Below the pieces are notes generated by a model that was given only the letters and a program-made list of their open reading frames with translations, searched no databases and was not told the DNA's origin. Made by a program: the position numbers and the translations under genes. Shown here one piece after another: positions 11,671 to 24,239 of a stretch of 64,000 nt of DNA. Every line of letters begins with the position of its first letter. The stretch's first letter is position 1. The stretch comes from Cyathus striatus (Eukaryota; Basidiomycota; Agaricomycetes; Agaricales; Nidulariaceae). Location: assembly GCA_025738555.1 (NCBI GenBank), contig JAOVFP010000001.1:5394001-5458000 (forward strand), given 5' to 3'.

Positions 11671-13453
11671 ATGTCGACGAGCAAGTTCACTGTAGCGGTT
11701 ATGTGAGCATCCACCCATTGGCGAAATAGATTAATAATGAAGCCCTTCAGTGGCGGCGGGATAGCGGGGCTTACGCTGGCAGCGGCGGTGGGTGCTATGG
11801 ATCCAGAGCACAGGGTAGAAATCGACTTGTATGAAGCTACCGCCGAGTTCGGGGAGATTGGCGCAGGCATAAACGTATGGCCCCGCGTATGGAGCGTATT
11901 GAAGGAACTTGGACTTGAGAAATCAGTCATTGACCTCCTACCTGAATACCCAGACGATAAGCCTCGTGAGCGTAACCCAGTCATTTGATGTTGATCTGTC
12001 ACATAGTAACTATTGCTTGCCAACCTTCCAGGCCTTGTATTCAATGTCAGGAAGAGTGATCAGAAACACGGTGTGGAGATTCGCGACATATATATTAAAG
12101 GTTGTATCGCATATAACTCCGATATTAAAGTGTCACTAACCTTGTTATTCCCGTGATCATAAGGAGGAAGCCTGCGATTTCACAGAGCAGACTTTCAGCG
12201 GACACTTCTGAAACATGTTCCGCCGAATTACAATTTACACACCGCAAAGCGACTTATCAACTACGTGGAACACGATGATCACGTCGAAATTGAGTTCCAA
12301 GATGGTTCCAGAGCAAGATGCGATATACTTATAGCGGCTGATGGTATTAAATCCAGGACCCGCAGGATATTCTTGAGAAGTTTTCCAGAACCAGAGTGTT
12401 ATGAGAACTCATTGAATCCAGTGTGGTCAGGGATGATAGCCTACCGCGGTCTCGTACCGATGGATAAGTTGTCGGCGAGATGTCCAAACCACAGGGCGAC
12501 AAAGAAGCCAATGATGGTAAATACTTCTGTGACTTGATGAGAAGGTATAGAGCCTTGATATCCTTTATGCAGTATGTAGGCAAAATGAAAGTGCGTCAAT
12601 CTCCAAATCTGTCTAGTCGAGCTGCAATGTGTATCAATCGATAGCATCTAATCGTGTACCCGGTTGCGAAGAACCAATTAATCAATGTGGTTGCCTTCTA
12701 CTCCGACTTCACAATGGAAGGTTCCTCCTGGGAAGGGCCAACGTTCAGTAGTGCCACTCGAGAAGAGGTCATGGACAAGTTTAGAAGCTGGGAGGATGAA
12801 GTCTTCCAATTGCTTGACGTCAGTTGTAATTCATTGCAGTTGGGAGAGACTTAACTTCAGTACATACAGTGTATCGAAACTCCAACAAAGTGGGCAATCC
12901 AAGCAGTTAAGCCATTTGACTGCTGGGGAAAGGGGCAAGTGGTCTTAATGGGAGATGCGGTACGGTTTGACTTTCCTCCAGCATCTAAATGCCGATTCTG
13001 CTTGAATACTAAGTGCTATCTGGCAGGCCCATGCAATGACACCTCATCAAGGTACTGGTGCTGGTCAAGCAATTGAGGTAACATATTGCATTAGCATTAA
13101 GCATCTTATATGATGACTCACTATAAGCATAATAGGATGCATATATCTTGGCGTCCCTTCTCACAAACGAAAAATGCAATAAGAAGACCTTATCAACGGT
13201 TTCCAAAGTGTTTTCGGAAATCAGACAGCCTGTTGGAAATAGGGTGTTGGATGACTCCAGAAAACAGGGAATGCGTTGTCAGCTAGTAGCATCCGGATTT
13301 GATGATGTCGAAGAAGGTCGCGAGGTTGACATTGAAAGGCTTCGTGAATTATTCGAAGACTTCTCGTATGCGTTTGACTGGGTTTGGAATTCCTCTGCAG
13401 ATAAGGAAAGGGAGGAGGCCAACAATTTATTCTCCATGTTATGTAGTCAGTGA
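11671..13453 (+). CDS. FAD-dependent monooxygenase, salicylate-hydroxylase-like
   Basis: The best start is the ATG at 11671, not the one at 11737. A 32-base first exon (11671-11702) joined over a 48-base intron (GTGAGC...TTCAG) gives MSTSKFTVAVIGGGIAGLTL, which restores the complete Rossmann GxGxxG dinucleotide fold. Later exons show the DG motif (LIAADGIKSRTR), a short 18-base exon at 12573-12590 (YVGKMK) leading into HLIVYPV, and the FAD-ribityl motif GDAAHAMTPHQGTG split by an intron after GDA. The stop is at 13451-13453. This class uses NAD(P)H and O2 to hydroxylate, or decarboxylatively hydroxylate, aromatic acids. All motifs are intact. It lies in a run of redox genes, consistent with aromatic catabolism or tailoring, but the substrate is not shown by sequence. 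Confidence 0.88.
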
Positions 13454-14058
13454 GCTGAAAGTTCCAAGGTAGATAAATCGGTCGCATCATTTCACTCGAG
13501 ACATGTCGAAAATAAGTAGAGGCTATGGTTGAACGTTGAAACGTTGAAGACTGAAGCTTGAAGCTTGACGTTCAACGAGGCGCTTTGTGTGACACAAGTT
13601 GTTAATGGCTTTAGGAACAAATATGACAAAATAACCCCTGCTTAACGACTTTTGGAAGAGTTCCAACTTGGTTTTGACTTGGTTCCGACTTTCCAAGTTG
13701 TTTCCAAGCTCCACCCCGGTTCTTGCAACTGGTGACAACTGTCAGTCTGACTTTACTCAAACTATACTGGCATTACCTTCAGTCGCGCTCATGCAGCTTG
13801 GCACTTACGCGATTATGCCTTCTACTCGAATTCGAAGCATCGTGCTTTTCCTATAACGTGCTCTAAAAACCGGACCGCTTTTCGTCAACTTTGATCACGA
13901 GCGTCTCGCTGCTGCTTCTCGTTCGACAAGGAAGTCGAACATAGATAATCAAAAAAATCAGCTGAACGCACTAAACTCATCTTATTCCTCATTTATAATG
14001 AACAAGAGACCTGATTTCTCTGTCAATTCTTTATAGTACCATCTTCCAGCTTAGCGCA
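13454..14058. other. intergenic with a small imperfect hairpin
   Basis: Around 13528-13577 the sequence contains GTTGAACGT and its reverse complement ACGTTCAAC about 35 bases apart, with AAGCTTGAAGCTT in the loop, so a weak hairpin is possible. The remainder is the promoter region of the GH1 gene. No gene is supported. Confidence 0.35.
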
Positions 14059-16902
14059 ATGCTCAGGACTTACAAGAGATTTATTCTTCTGGCGCTTTAT
14101 GTGCTGTCTAACCACGCGAAATATTCATCATCACAAGTTTCTACAGTTGGCAAAAGCTCACTTCCTCCATCATCACTCTCTCCCACTCACACGTCAGAGA
14201 CCTTGTTATCTTACGCCGCACCTTCTACTTTACCTGCATCGGTAACCTCAGTTGCACTGCCTATGACTACGTTCCAGTCCAGCGGAATCTCTTTTCCTCC
14301 AGTCGGGTCTGTTCCTCGAGTCTTTTCTTCGGCTGCTCTAGACAAGTTGTGGGACATCGTATGTCATAGATGATCTTTCCACTTGATGCCTCCAAAAGAA
14401 CCTGAACACGTTTCCTACAGGTCGGTCCGGTAGAACCGCCCCCATTCACGACCACGCGTGAACCCCAATTACCGATAACACTGCCTTCGCCTCCACCCGC
14501 CTTATATCCGTCTTGGTTTTCACCTTCCCCTAAAGACGTTCTTCCCAATTTGAAGTTCCCTAAGGGATTCAAATTTGGCGTCGCTACGGCTGCGTACCAA
14601 GTTGAAGGTGCTGTCAAAAATGAAGGGAAGGGTCCAACGATGTGGGATTGGAACAGCCGTCAACCTGGGGGTGTTGTTGATAATACGACAGGTAGAGATT
14701 ATGTCTTCGGATTCGCGGAGTGCTAAGTAGGGTTCTTCCTTTTTCCAGCGGACGTTGTGGACCTCCAGTATTTCTTGTACAAAGAAGATGTTGCTCGTGT
14801 GGCTGCTCTTGGCGTTAATGCTCATTCGTTGTCGTAAGTAGAAGAACCTGTAGTTCAGTTGGTGTTTCTCATAGTTTCCCAGTATTTCGTGGGCTCGAAT
14901 CTTTCCATTCGCAACTGCCGATTCTCCGGTGAATCAAGCAGGTCTGAAACATTATTCTGATCGTTAGTTCTCTCATTGCTTGATAGGACTTAAACTAACG
15001 TTCTTCGTTACAATTTTAGTAATTGATTATCACCTGAAGTTCGGAGTTGAGCCTGTCATTACCCTTTGTAGGTCCTATGGACCGTCTTGATATTTTTAAA
15101 CTCACTAAATGAATAGTCCATTGGGATACTCCAATTGCACTACATGCTTACTATGGGGGTTTCACGTCGCCTAATGTGGTTGACGACTTCATTAAGTGAA
15201 CTTCGGATAACGTAGACTAACGCGATAGCTAACTGACATCACAACAGTTACGCGAAGACCGTATTCAAGGCGTATAATGGACGTGTGAAGACTTGGTACA
15301 CTTTCAATGAACCACGCGTATTCTGTAGCCAAACTGGAGGTTATCCTTTCAGTAAGTGTAACTTTTACCTGATTTAGATTAGCATCTTCAACGCTTACCG
15401 CGGCCTTGAAGATATTTCTCTTGCTGTGGGTGTGAATTCCTCTACAGCGCCGTACCAGTGTACATATAATGTCTGTGAGTAATCATTGCTATCTGGTAAT
15501 GGGTAGTTCTTTGTTGCAAGCTGACCTATTCTAGTGAGAGCCCATGCGGGTGCTGTCAAAGGTATTTTATTCGTGGTAATATCATACATCTGATATTATA
15601 ATCTATATTCTAAGCATTCAGAGAAATGAACATCCAAGGCGAAATCGCATTCAAAAGTGATGACTTCGTGTAAGCCCACCGCTATCCAAACCTCTATCTA
15701 CCCACTAAACATCCTATACACCAAAGCGGTATCCCATGGCGATCTAACAGCACAGAAGACTCTGAGGCAGTAGAAAGGCACGCCGCATTCCGTCTCGGGT
15801 CCTTCGCGGACCCGATATACAAAACCGGAGATTGGCCTCAAATCATGAAAGATACACTACCTTCTTCATATCTTCCACGTTTTACAGAGCAAGAGAAGAA
15901 GGATATTCTAGGTAGGTACTGCCTCTACTGATTTCATTTCATTTCCTTCCCATTACCTCGAATGCATGACTTACGGGTAGTATCTTCCTAGGCTCCGCGG
16001 ATTTCTTTGCGATAGATGCATACCGCACGCAGTGGATTGTGGCGCCTGATGTGGGGATTGCAGCCTGTGTGAATGATATATCCCATCCGTTGTGGCCAGA
16101 ATGCAATGATGTAGTGCTATTTGATTCGAATGCGGGATGGGCGGCTGGGCCTTCCCCGGATCCTCTCAGTGATTCCTGGCTACAAGCTACACCGAATTTT
16201 CTCCGTGGGTCATTGAAAGCTCTTCAAACTCGCTGGCCTACCAAAAAAATGGTAAACTGTTCTGAGTCATATATCCGTGCATCCGTCTTACATCCTCCTG
16301 ATTTGCAGTACATCTCAGAGTTCGGGTTCGTCGAGCCTTTCGAAGGCTTACGAACAGAGCTATTTCGCATCACTGAAGATGTCACTAGGACAAGTACGCT
16401 TTCCCAATAATGAAAAAACACGATCAGCTGATGGTGCTTTCTGACTCACAGACTACTTCATGACGTACCTCGGTGAAATCCTCTTAGCGATCCACGAAGA
16501 TAACATTCCTATCGCAGGAATCTTTGCATGGGGTGAGTGTCGACGGCATCGCTCGAGTTTCAGAAATTCATTGAAGTTGGCCGAAAGCTATGCTGGATAA
16601 TGCTGAATGGAGCAGCGGGTTGACAGCTAGGTAGGCATACATGAGTCATACTCGAATTCGACATCACGTAAAGGTTCTTCTATTCAACTCTGACCTTTTG
16701 ACTGGAAGATTTGGAATCCAGTACGTCAATTACACGACGTTGGAGAGGGCCTACAAAAGATCCGCCATGTCTCTTTGTAAGCCTTGCTTGTTAATATCTC
16801 TTCTCATGCGGAGCTGAGGAGTCCGTACTGCTCCGTAGATCAATTTTTCAAAGAGCACCTGTGACTGGGGACCTGACTGTGGGTTGTGCTGGGTATCAGT
16901 GA
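14059..16902 (+). CDS. secreted glycoside hydrolase family 1 (beta-glucosidase-like)
   Basis: The ATG at 14059 begins a signal peptide (MLRTYKRFILLALYVLS), followed by a Ser/Thr/Pro-rich linker of roughly 130 residues. The GH1 barrel starts with FKFGVATAAYQVEGA, the family N-terminal signature. The acid/base motif TFNEP (near 15310) and the nucleophile motif YISEFGF (near 16310) are both present, the latter across an intron. C-terminal AWAMLDNAEWSSGLTARFG matches the family's DNxEWxxG(Y)xxRFG region. The gene has many short introns. The C-terminal end is uncertain: reading through gives a stop at 16900-16902, but an intron near 16778 could change the last residues. The enzyme should hydrolyse beta-glycosides outside the cell. 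SEFGF instead of the common TENG places it in a fungal subgroup. Confidence 0.85.
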
Positions 16903-17376
16903 GATTTGTATCATTACTTTTGGACAAATATTTCGCATCGTTCAGACAGACTCGAAGGATTTTGATTAAAATGATGTATAACAAGCTATTAACCATTAAA
17001 AAAATGGAGTACCTGTAAAATAAATAACACTGCCGTCGACTGTGTGAGATACCAGTATGAAAAGAACACGAAGTTGGTACCTTGAAGTATCGGACTTGAA
17101 AGATTTGTAGAAGTTATCAGTGTACCTGATTCGAGTCATTCAAGTGGCGGGAAAACGCTGAGAAAACGGTTCGGGCAGATTGCGGACCGAAAGACAGCGC
17201 TTGTTATCGAGTCACCATCATTAAAATGCGACCCCGTTGACCCCGCCTTTTCTTCTCCTCGATCCGATAGCTTCGTCCTCTTCTCTGTTTCAAAGACCAC
17301 ATACTAATTGGACCTGGACTTCCTGTATACCACGGTTACCTTAATTTCCACCAACTTCTAGAATACTCGAACAGGG
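16903..17376. other. intergenic, promoter region of SDR copy 1
   Basis: No gene is supported in this 470-base stretch. The last 100 bases are pyrimidine-rich, as is common upstream of basidiomycete start codons. Confidence 0.4.
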
Positions 17377-18644
17377 ATGGCCACGACAAATGGACACGTA
17401 GAAGAGACAAGGGTCTGGGTAATCACTGGCAAGTACATCCCACATGCTTCACTGAGGCCTACAGCTCATCTTGACATCCATCCTCTGATAGGCACATCCT
17501 CTGGATTTGGCCGGCGTCTGGTGACTACTGCACTAGCTCGAGGTGATCGGGTCATTGCAACTGCTCGATCTCAGGCGAAACTCGACAATCTCGTGTCACT
17601 TTGCAGTCCTGACGTTCGAGATAATCTTAGAACTCTTGAGCTGGATATTACAGAAGCAGAAGACGTTGTACAGAAGAAGATTGACGAAGCAGCTGCGATT
17701 TGGGGTCGCATTGATGTCCTGGTCAACAACGCGGGTGAGCAGAAAATAGATTTCAAATTTCAACTCGGGGTTTTCGCTCATACGTTCCGTAGGAATTGGC
17801 TATCCTAGTCTGGCAGAGGAAGGAGGGTAAGTTTGCTTTACCTCCCGAGTCACCCGTTGCTCTGAACGCCACCATCGTGAACAGGAATCAGCTTCTGCGT
17901 CGGCAGTTTGAGACAAACGTTTTTGGGATAATGAGCGTAACTTATGCCGCCTTGCCCCACTTGAGAAATAGCCCCAGAAATGATGCTACTGTCGTCACCG
18001 TCGGAAGTCGTTCTGCATGGAAGTCGGAGCTCGCTGTAAGCTTTTCCTTCTCGTGCCTCTTCTTCTCCTTGCTTTGACTCACTATCACCACGTACTTAGG
18101 GAATCGGTAGCTAGTCTTATCTCCTCTCTGGACACCTCACAAACTCACGTGAACACACGGCAGGTCCATATGCCGCATCAAAGGCTGCCATTCACGGTAC
18201 GGTCCAATCCCAGCCTCCTCGAAAGGGGGCCCAATGCCAATGTCTAACCTAAACGCCACTGTAGTAATAACCGAGACGTTGATGGTCGAGCTGTCCCCTT
18301 TCAACATTCGGGTTTTGCTCGTGGAACCAGGTTCATTCCGCACGGAAGGTATTTATGGGCAGGGATACAACACCTCCAACCCGATCTCGGCATATGACGA
18401 ACTTCGTAATGTAAGCATAAAGCGCTTTGCTTCCGTCCCTGGCACGGAGAAAGGCGATCCCGACAAGGCCATGGAAGCTGTCGTTGATGTCGTGAGAGGG
18501 GAGGGGGTCGCAAAGGGAAGGCCGTTCCCGCCTTACCTCGTACTCGGTCAAGACGCAGAAAACGATATCAGGAACAAGTGTGCCAAGGTGCTGGCCAACT
18601 TGGATGCTTGGCAAGATGTGACTCGGGGTGTGAATTTCTCGTAG
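17377..18644 (+). CDS. short-chain dehydrogenase/reductase, copy 1
   Basis: The ATG at 17377 gives MATTNGHVEETRVWVITG. The cofactor motif TGTSSGFGRR is completed only by removing intron 17429-17491, which starts with GC rather than GT. Next come LDIT, the NNAG motif before an intron at about 17733, SRSAWKSE (catalytic Ser region) and GPYAASKAA, whose Tyr and Lys are the YxxxK catalytic pair (near 18165). C-terminal VVDVVRGEG and LVLGQDAENDIR precede the stop at 18642-18644. It is a classical NAD(P)-dependent SDR that oxidises or reduces alcohol/ketone groups. The next gene is a close paralogue in the same orientation. No lesion was seen. Confidence 0.88.
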
Positions 18645-19208
18645 ATTTGCGGTGGGGGGAGATGCAAAGAACATATGATACCGGAATGTGTGTACTTAGA
18701 AGGCTTGCAGGTGAATTCTTCTTCTTCTCCAGATAGAGAGAACTGCCACTCACAATCAGGTTCGATCGAAGGTGCCAAGAGCATTGGGAGTCTAATAATA
18801 GCGTGACGCTTTCGTGCCCTGTATCAATCTTTTTGAATGTAGTTGATCGTGGATTTTCTCGCCATGTCTATGACGGAGAGCGGCTGATGAAACCGTCCTA
18901 CGATCGTATTTTAGGCGGCGATAACTGGAATGGCAACAACATGTCAGGTAGAATGTCCCGTCCGTAATGGGCAATATTGGTCCCATTTGGCCAGTTCTGT
19001 CCAACTTCATCTCCATCAGTCATCATGTTGACAAGGATGAGGTCCTTGCTAATCTTAACAGAATCTTGTTTATGTGGTTTAGGCTACAAGGGAAGAAGTA
19101 GACTCAATCGATATAGAACCCGTCCGAAATCCTTTATAAGACTTCTTGGCTGATACTACCTCTTTCCAGAATCCACCTTTTCGTCTTTTAGCAATTACTA
19201 CTCTAGCA
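18645..19208. other. intergenic between the SDR paralogues
   Basis: About 560 bases holding the 3' flank of SDR copy 1 and the promoter of copy 2. No additional gene is supported. Confidence 0.45.
19133..19140 (+). promoter_or_regulatory. TATA-like element of SDR copy 2
   Basis: TTTATAAG lies about 70 bases before the ATG at 19209. The call rests on motif and distance only. Confidence 0.4.
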
Positions 19209-20434
19209 ATGGCTGCGGGTTTTGAAGATCACTCTAGGGTCTGGCTCATTACAGGTATGCACGGCACTATGTTTAAGAGCGTCTCGAAACGCTTAACCCC
19301 CTTCCTGTTTGCAAGGAACGACTTCGGGCTTTGGACGTCGGCTAGTCACATCTGCTCTCGCTCGAGGCGACAAAGTAGTAGCTACCAGTCGCTCCTTGAG
19401 CAAGCTAGAGGACCTAGCGAACAGCTACGAGCCCTACGTCCGCGCAAACCTCCGTATTGTACAGCTTGATGTCACAGAAGGCTGCGAGTCGATTAAAATG
19501 AAAGTCGATCACGCAGCCGCTATTTGGGGACGTCTAGATGTTGTCGTGAACAATGCTGGTACGTAGTCTCTCATCGAAGCGATCTCACCATCTGACAGTG
19601 ATACATGCAATTCAATAGGAGTCGGACTCCCAGGATTGATTGAAGAAGGAGGGTGAGTGATCGCGCAGTTTTTCATGCCTGGTTTGGTATTGACCGAGCA
19701 GGGAAACAGGAGCCCATACTTGCGCCGTCAATTCGATACGAACGTATTCGGTCTGCTTGACGTCACTACTGCTGCGTTACCCCATCTACGTGCGCAGAAA
19801 GCTGGGACTGTTGTGATCGTCGGGAGTCGGTCGTCATGGAGAACAGAGATTATGGTAAGTACAATGAATATATTGTGTATTGTGCCCGGCTGATCTCGTT
19901 GACCATGTAGGGAACAGGTAAATACATTTTGGTTGGTTAGTTTCGCACCAGTCCAACCGTATATTTCAGGGCACTACGCAGCATCGAAGGCAGCCGTGCG
20001 AGGTAAGATCGACCTTTTCTTGATGCTATCAATCAACTAAGTAGGCATCGTGTATAGCTCTATCTGAAACGCTCACGGTCGAACTTTCTCCTCTTAACAT
20101 TCGGGTTCTACTCGTGGAACCGGGAGGATTTCGGACCGAAGGCATGCTCAAACAGGTGTACCATGATCAAAACCCCATTCCGGACTACGACTTACAGCGC
20201 TCGAAGAGCATGGCCATCATAGCTAATATGCCTCAAATGCAAACAGGTAACCCGGACAAAGCCATGGAAATCGTCGTGGATGTCGTCAGAGGGGAGGGTG
20301 TAGCGGAGGGGAGGCAATGGCCTGGTCATCTTATTCTCGGCGAGGATGCGGACTATGATGTGAGACTCAAATGCTCGAAGGTGCTAACTGTACTCGATCA
20401 GTGGAAGGACGTGACGACAGGCGTGGGTCTTTGA
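19209..20434 (+). CDS. short-chain dehydrogenase/reductase, copy 2
   Basis: The ATG at 19209 starts MAAGFEDHSRVWLITG; a GT-AG intron (about 19254-19315) then restores the cofactor motif TGTTSGFGRR. The domain continues with LDVTEG, RLDVVVNNAG, ALPHLRAQKAGTVVIVGSR and HYAASKAAVRALSETL, giving the full catalytic Ser-Tyr-Lys set. The C-terminus (VVDVVRGEGVAEGRQ, LILGEDADYDVR) parallels copy 1 closely, and the stop is at 20432-20434. It is an NAD(P)-dependent oxidoreductase of unknown substrate. Gene order, orientation and intron positions show a tandem duplication with copy 1. Unlike copy 1, the first intron uses a normal GT donor. Confidence 0.88.
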
Positions 20435-23400
20435 TTTTGCTCTTCCGCGCCGATTTCTCTGCCGGTATGAAGAATGTTAAGGGGTGTTCGTTTGGCTTCT
20501 ATCTATTCTTGATGTACCAATATCTCAAGCCCGATTTAGCTTATGTACATAGGTGAGTCTCAGTATCCCGCTCACATTACCGAAGTTCATGTAACTTACT
20601 ATCCTCTTGTATTTTCTAGATCTCGATATTAATAATAACCGTAATACATAATCGAGTGGTCCGTTTGTTGTCATTAAACTTGAATACATAGATGACCTGT
20701 TGTTATAATGGAATAGCCGTTCTTTTTCACTCTGGAGCAGCTCTGGAGTCCGTTCTCCACCGGATCCTAGGATGAGTACGCCGCATCTACAATCTCGGAA
20801 TACGTCACCAGCGAGTTGAGTGCCTTATCGGTGACACCATCTTTGGAGGGGTACAAATTTCTGCATCGAGATATCATAACCCCTTGTGTTAAAACATAAT
20901 CTATTGACAATGGCATGACTTTTTGTGCAGGAGACATATCAAACATAGAGTCAAACATGGTTGATCACGGGTGCAGTTTCGTGACGCCCTTGACGCGAAG
21001 CCCGCCAGGGACATGTTTTGGCCCAGGAAGACGGCATGTTGTGGATGCGGCGAGGAGGTCATAGGATGGCGCAGCTGGAGTTAGCGTGCAATCCACCGGC
21101 GTCGTGAATTATGTTTTAAAAGCTCCAAAGAATGCATATCTCTACTCAAAAGCAAACGCGTCTGAGTTTTATTGCTTCCATTTACGTGAGGATGAAAAAC
21201 AAGCCAAGCCTTCCTTAGAGGACGGTTTAGAATTAACGGGTTCAGTATGAAGTATAATGGTGTCCACGCTGCTGCGTTTCAGCGTGAGTAGTGCGCGATT
21301 GAGACATTGAAAAACGGCCAGGTACCGGAACAAGGGAGAACTCCCGAAGTGTAATCTCGGGCTATTGTCCCGCAAAACAATGAGATAAGGAAGACATGAC
21401 AAGCCCTCTGCTCTCACTCATTCACTCTAGAAGCGCAGCTAACAGACTCGGGCACAATGCCGTAAAATAAAGACTTTGGCTTAAATGCTTGTTCCTCGGG
21501 GATAATTTTGAATATAGGTACCGTACGGGCAAAATAGTCGGTGCTTAGGATATTTTGGGAGATGAAGTGTGAATAAAGCGATATGTCGGAGCGGAAGACT
21601 CATAATTATCACATAGGCGGTACTTTGCTGGTATAGAAAACGCCTAACGAAAGAAAATAACCTCGTCTAGGGTTTTATTTCCTCGTTTAGTTTCGCAAAG
21701 CGCATAGCGAGGGCTATTAAAAGGATTTCCTAAATATGGTGGCAAAAGAGTCCACATGACCGGTTACTAGGCACCTGAAGGCTGGAAGTTGGTACCATGC
21801 AAAAATAGACGAGAAACTTGAAGGTGCCACAAGATCTACGGTAAAAGATTGAATGATTGTGGCTGCAGAGCGCGTTTAAATATATAGGGAGAAATTAAAC
21901 AATACAGTATACTATAGTATAACACCAGCTAGACCCTGAAAGATCATGGCACGGGGGGGGAGGCTTAAATCGTCATATTACTAGCCATGGTCTTTGACCA
22001 TCCGGCGGTGCCGATGGTTGACAGTGAGAGGTGACATAAGTGGTACGCATGGTATCCGTCAGAGCCACAGACTGGACGCCCTTCACACTTCCCCATAGAA
22101 AGAAAATGCTGAACTCCACCGCATCGACGCTAAACCAATATCTAACCATGGTATGCGTTGCGAGAGTTATTTCCGTCATGCGTGTCCATACGTTGGCTTT
22201 GATCGTGGCTGATCGTCTGTGCGATTCCCCAAAAGGCATAAAGAGCGCAAAGCAGAGGATGCCGAAATTTTTCTGAGGTTAACTTGTGGTCAGCGGCAAA
22301 CAAGAATAGCTTGGTGAAGATGGACCGCGTTAGTGTTCGGATATGTAGCGCTATTTTCGAAAGTAAGGTAGTCAGTTTTGGATTTCAACTAAAGACGACT
22401 CCTGACAGCTCTGTTCTGGGGTACCCGACGGTGCGCGGTCGCATTAAGTTAAGCTACAGACATTTGGTGTGGCGCCCGGTGATGTTTATCGTGCTACAAC
22501 CACTGTCTTGTTATAGCTAGTGGTAGGAATGACAACCAAGAAATATGTGACGCTTGGGAAGTAAACCTTTGCTCTAATAACTGCAGTGAAGTGCGTGCAT
22601 CATTCTGCAGGGAGCTTGAGAGCAAAGTTGACATGATCTAACCAAGCCAGTCTGTGTACAAAACTCGGGCTCGTCTCAAATCGCATGAAGACGTTCCGAT
22701 TGCACCTATGAACATGAGGCGGCTATGATACCGTGGGTAAAGGTATACATAGGACACTATTTTGAACACCGTCCAGTGATACATCAGCGTAGCACTGGAG
22801 CCCGCTCGCTGCCTTGAACCTTGGCGTTGTACCACAACAGGAATTGGAAAGTTTTTACCACTGCATGCTAAGGATAACAAGCTTGGACCACAGTAGTACA
22901 CAGTAACGACTTCCAATGTAGGTTAACAAGTCCCGCAAAGGCTATGTACTCCTGGCAGTTGATCGGGCTAGGCGACAGAAGTTAAAGTAAATTTGGGGCT
23001 TGTGTTCATAAGCTGTAGACAGGAGACACGTCGCGTGCAGAAGTAGATAGCCAAGTACCAACAGAGCGAAGTCATACGACCTCCCAGTAATTGGAGATCG
23101 GCGTACCAGTGGCCCCGTCGACAGAGGATCATAATACATGGACTTCACTATTGTTGATAGACATCCTGATATATAGCTTAGGAAGGAAATCAGATACTGC
23201 TATGGATATATGAATATGCTGAAACACCGTACATTGCGCTGGAAGCGAACAGCATGGCAACATCACGACAACGCGATGTGAGACAGTGAAGGATATTCTT
23301 AGAATAGGTTTTGGGTACATATGCACAACTTAAGCTTCTACAAAATTGCTTTCGAGCTGTATACCATATTCGCCCACATGTGCCAGTTTTGTGCCGGGAC

Positions 23401-24239
23401 GCAGAGCCAAATCTACTCCAGATAGTGAGGTATATTGCTTAGACTACCCACATCGAAATAGTAAACCCAGGTGATGATGAAAAGAAATTTGTTCGGCGTG
23501 TTACCCCCGCAGCCTTCGACCATAATACAGCAAATGTATCGCAGCAGGTTTAGAAGTTATCAGCTGGGAGACCAACGCTTGTAACATAGCACTGCAGAAT
23601 GATGCCAATCGTGAACGCTGATAAATATCTATAGAAGCAAGCTGGCAGCTCGAGTCATCGTAAATAGCGCAAGCGGAATGAGCTACTTCATAGCCATGAC
23701 GCCTAAGTATAACTTTGACAAGCTCGAACGATCAGCTGGATGGCGAGAAGTTCATACTGTTCAAGCCTCGAAGGAGTCGACGACGGCCAAATAAGCACGT
23801 GACAGTTCAGGAATCGGTCTCGGAATATTAATAAATCAATCTCGACAATCATCTATAGTTTGAGTCAGGCGTCCAAAGGAGAAGTGACGAACTCCTGGAG
23901 GGAAGTTGCGGGTAGCTGGCTCTTTGAGGTGACGACGACACATACCCCCAGAACCCAAGTATAGCAATATTCCATATCTCGCAATAGCAACAGCAAGAAT
24001 TTGTGTCTGTCGATGTCACTTGAAGAAAGCCGCCATTCACGCAGCGAAAAGAAGTTGCGGTCTTCATGGAGTATGTCCAATGGTTTAACCACATGCTCAA
24101 GAGAACATCATAGCTACCCGACTTGTTCGTTACACCATGATAAGATTACAAGGACTGGATCTAGGAATCCACTATCATCAGCGCGCAAGGTTCACCGGAG
24201 CAAGCCTAGCATATGCGAAGAAATGTGGAGACGATAGCT
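20435..24239. other. gene-poor stretch, no intact gene
   Basis: Nearly 4 kb without a supportable gene. A minus-strand fragment at 20767-20958 (DKALNSLVTYSEIVDAAYSS) is protein-like but short and unassigned. Other open frames (21.2, 22.0, 22.7, 23.1 kb) are isolated, mostly under 95 codons, and have no domain or joinable exon. No tRNA, terminal inverted repeats or transposase motifs were recognised. The region may be old, decayed transposon or gene DNA. Confidence 0.4.

Noticed and set aside
11737..11988. ATG at 11737 as the start of the FAD monooxygenase
   Set aside because: It would begin MKPFSGGG and lack the first strand of the Rossmann fold; the spliced start at 11671 restores VAVIGGGIAGL.
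20435..24239. Small isolated open frames (60-92 codons) as genes
   Set aside because: They lack domains, joinable exons and promoter-like context; frames of this length occur by chance.
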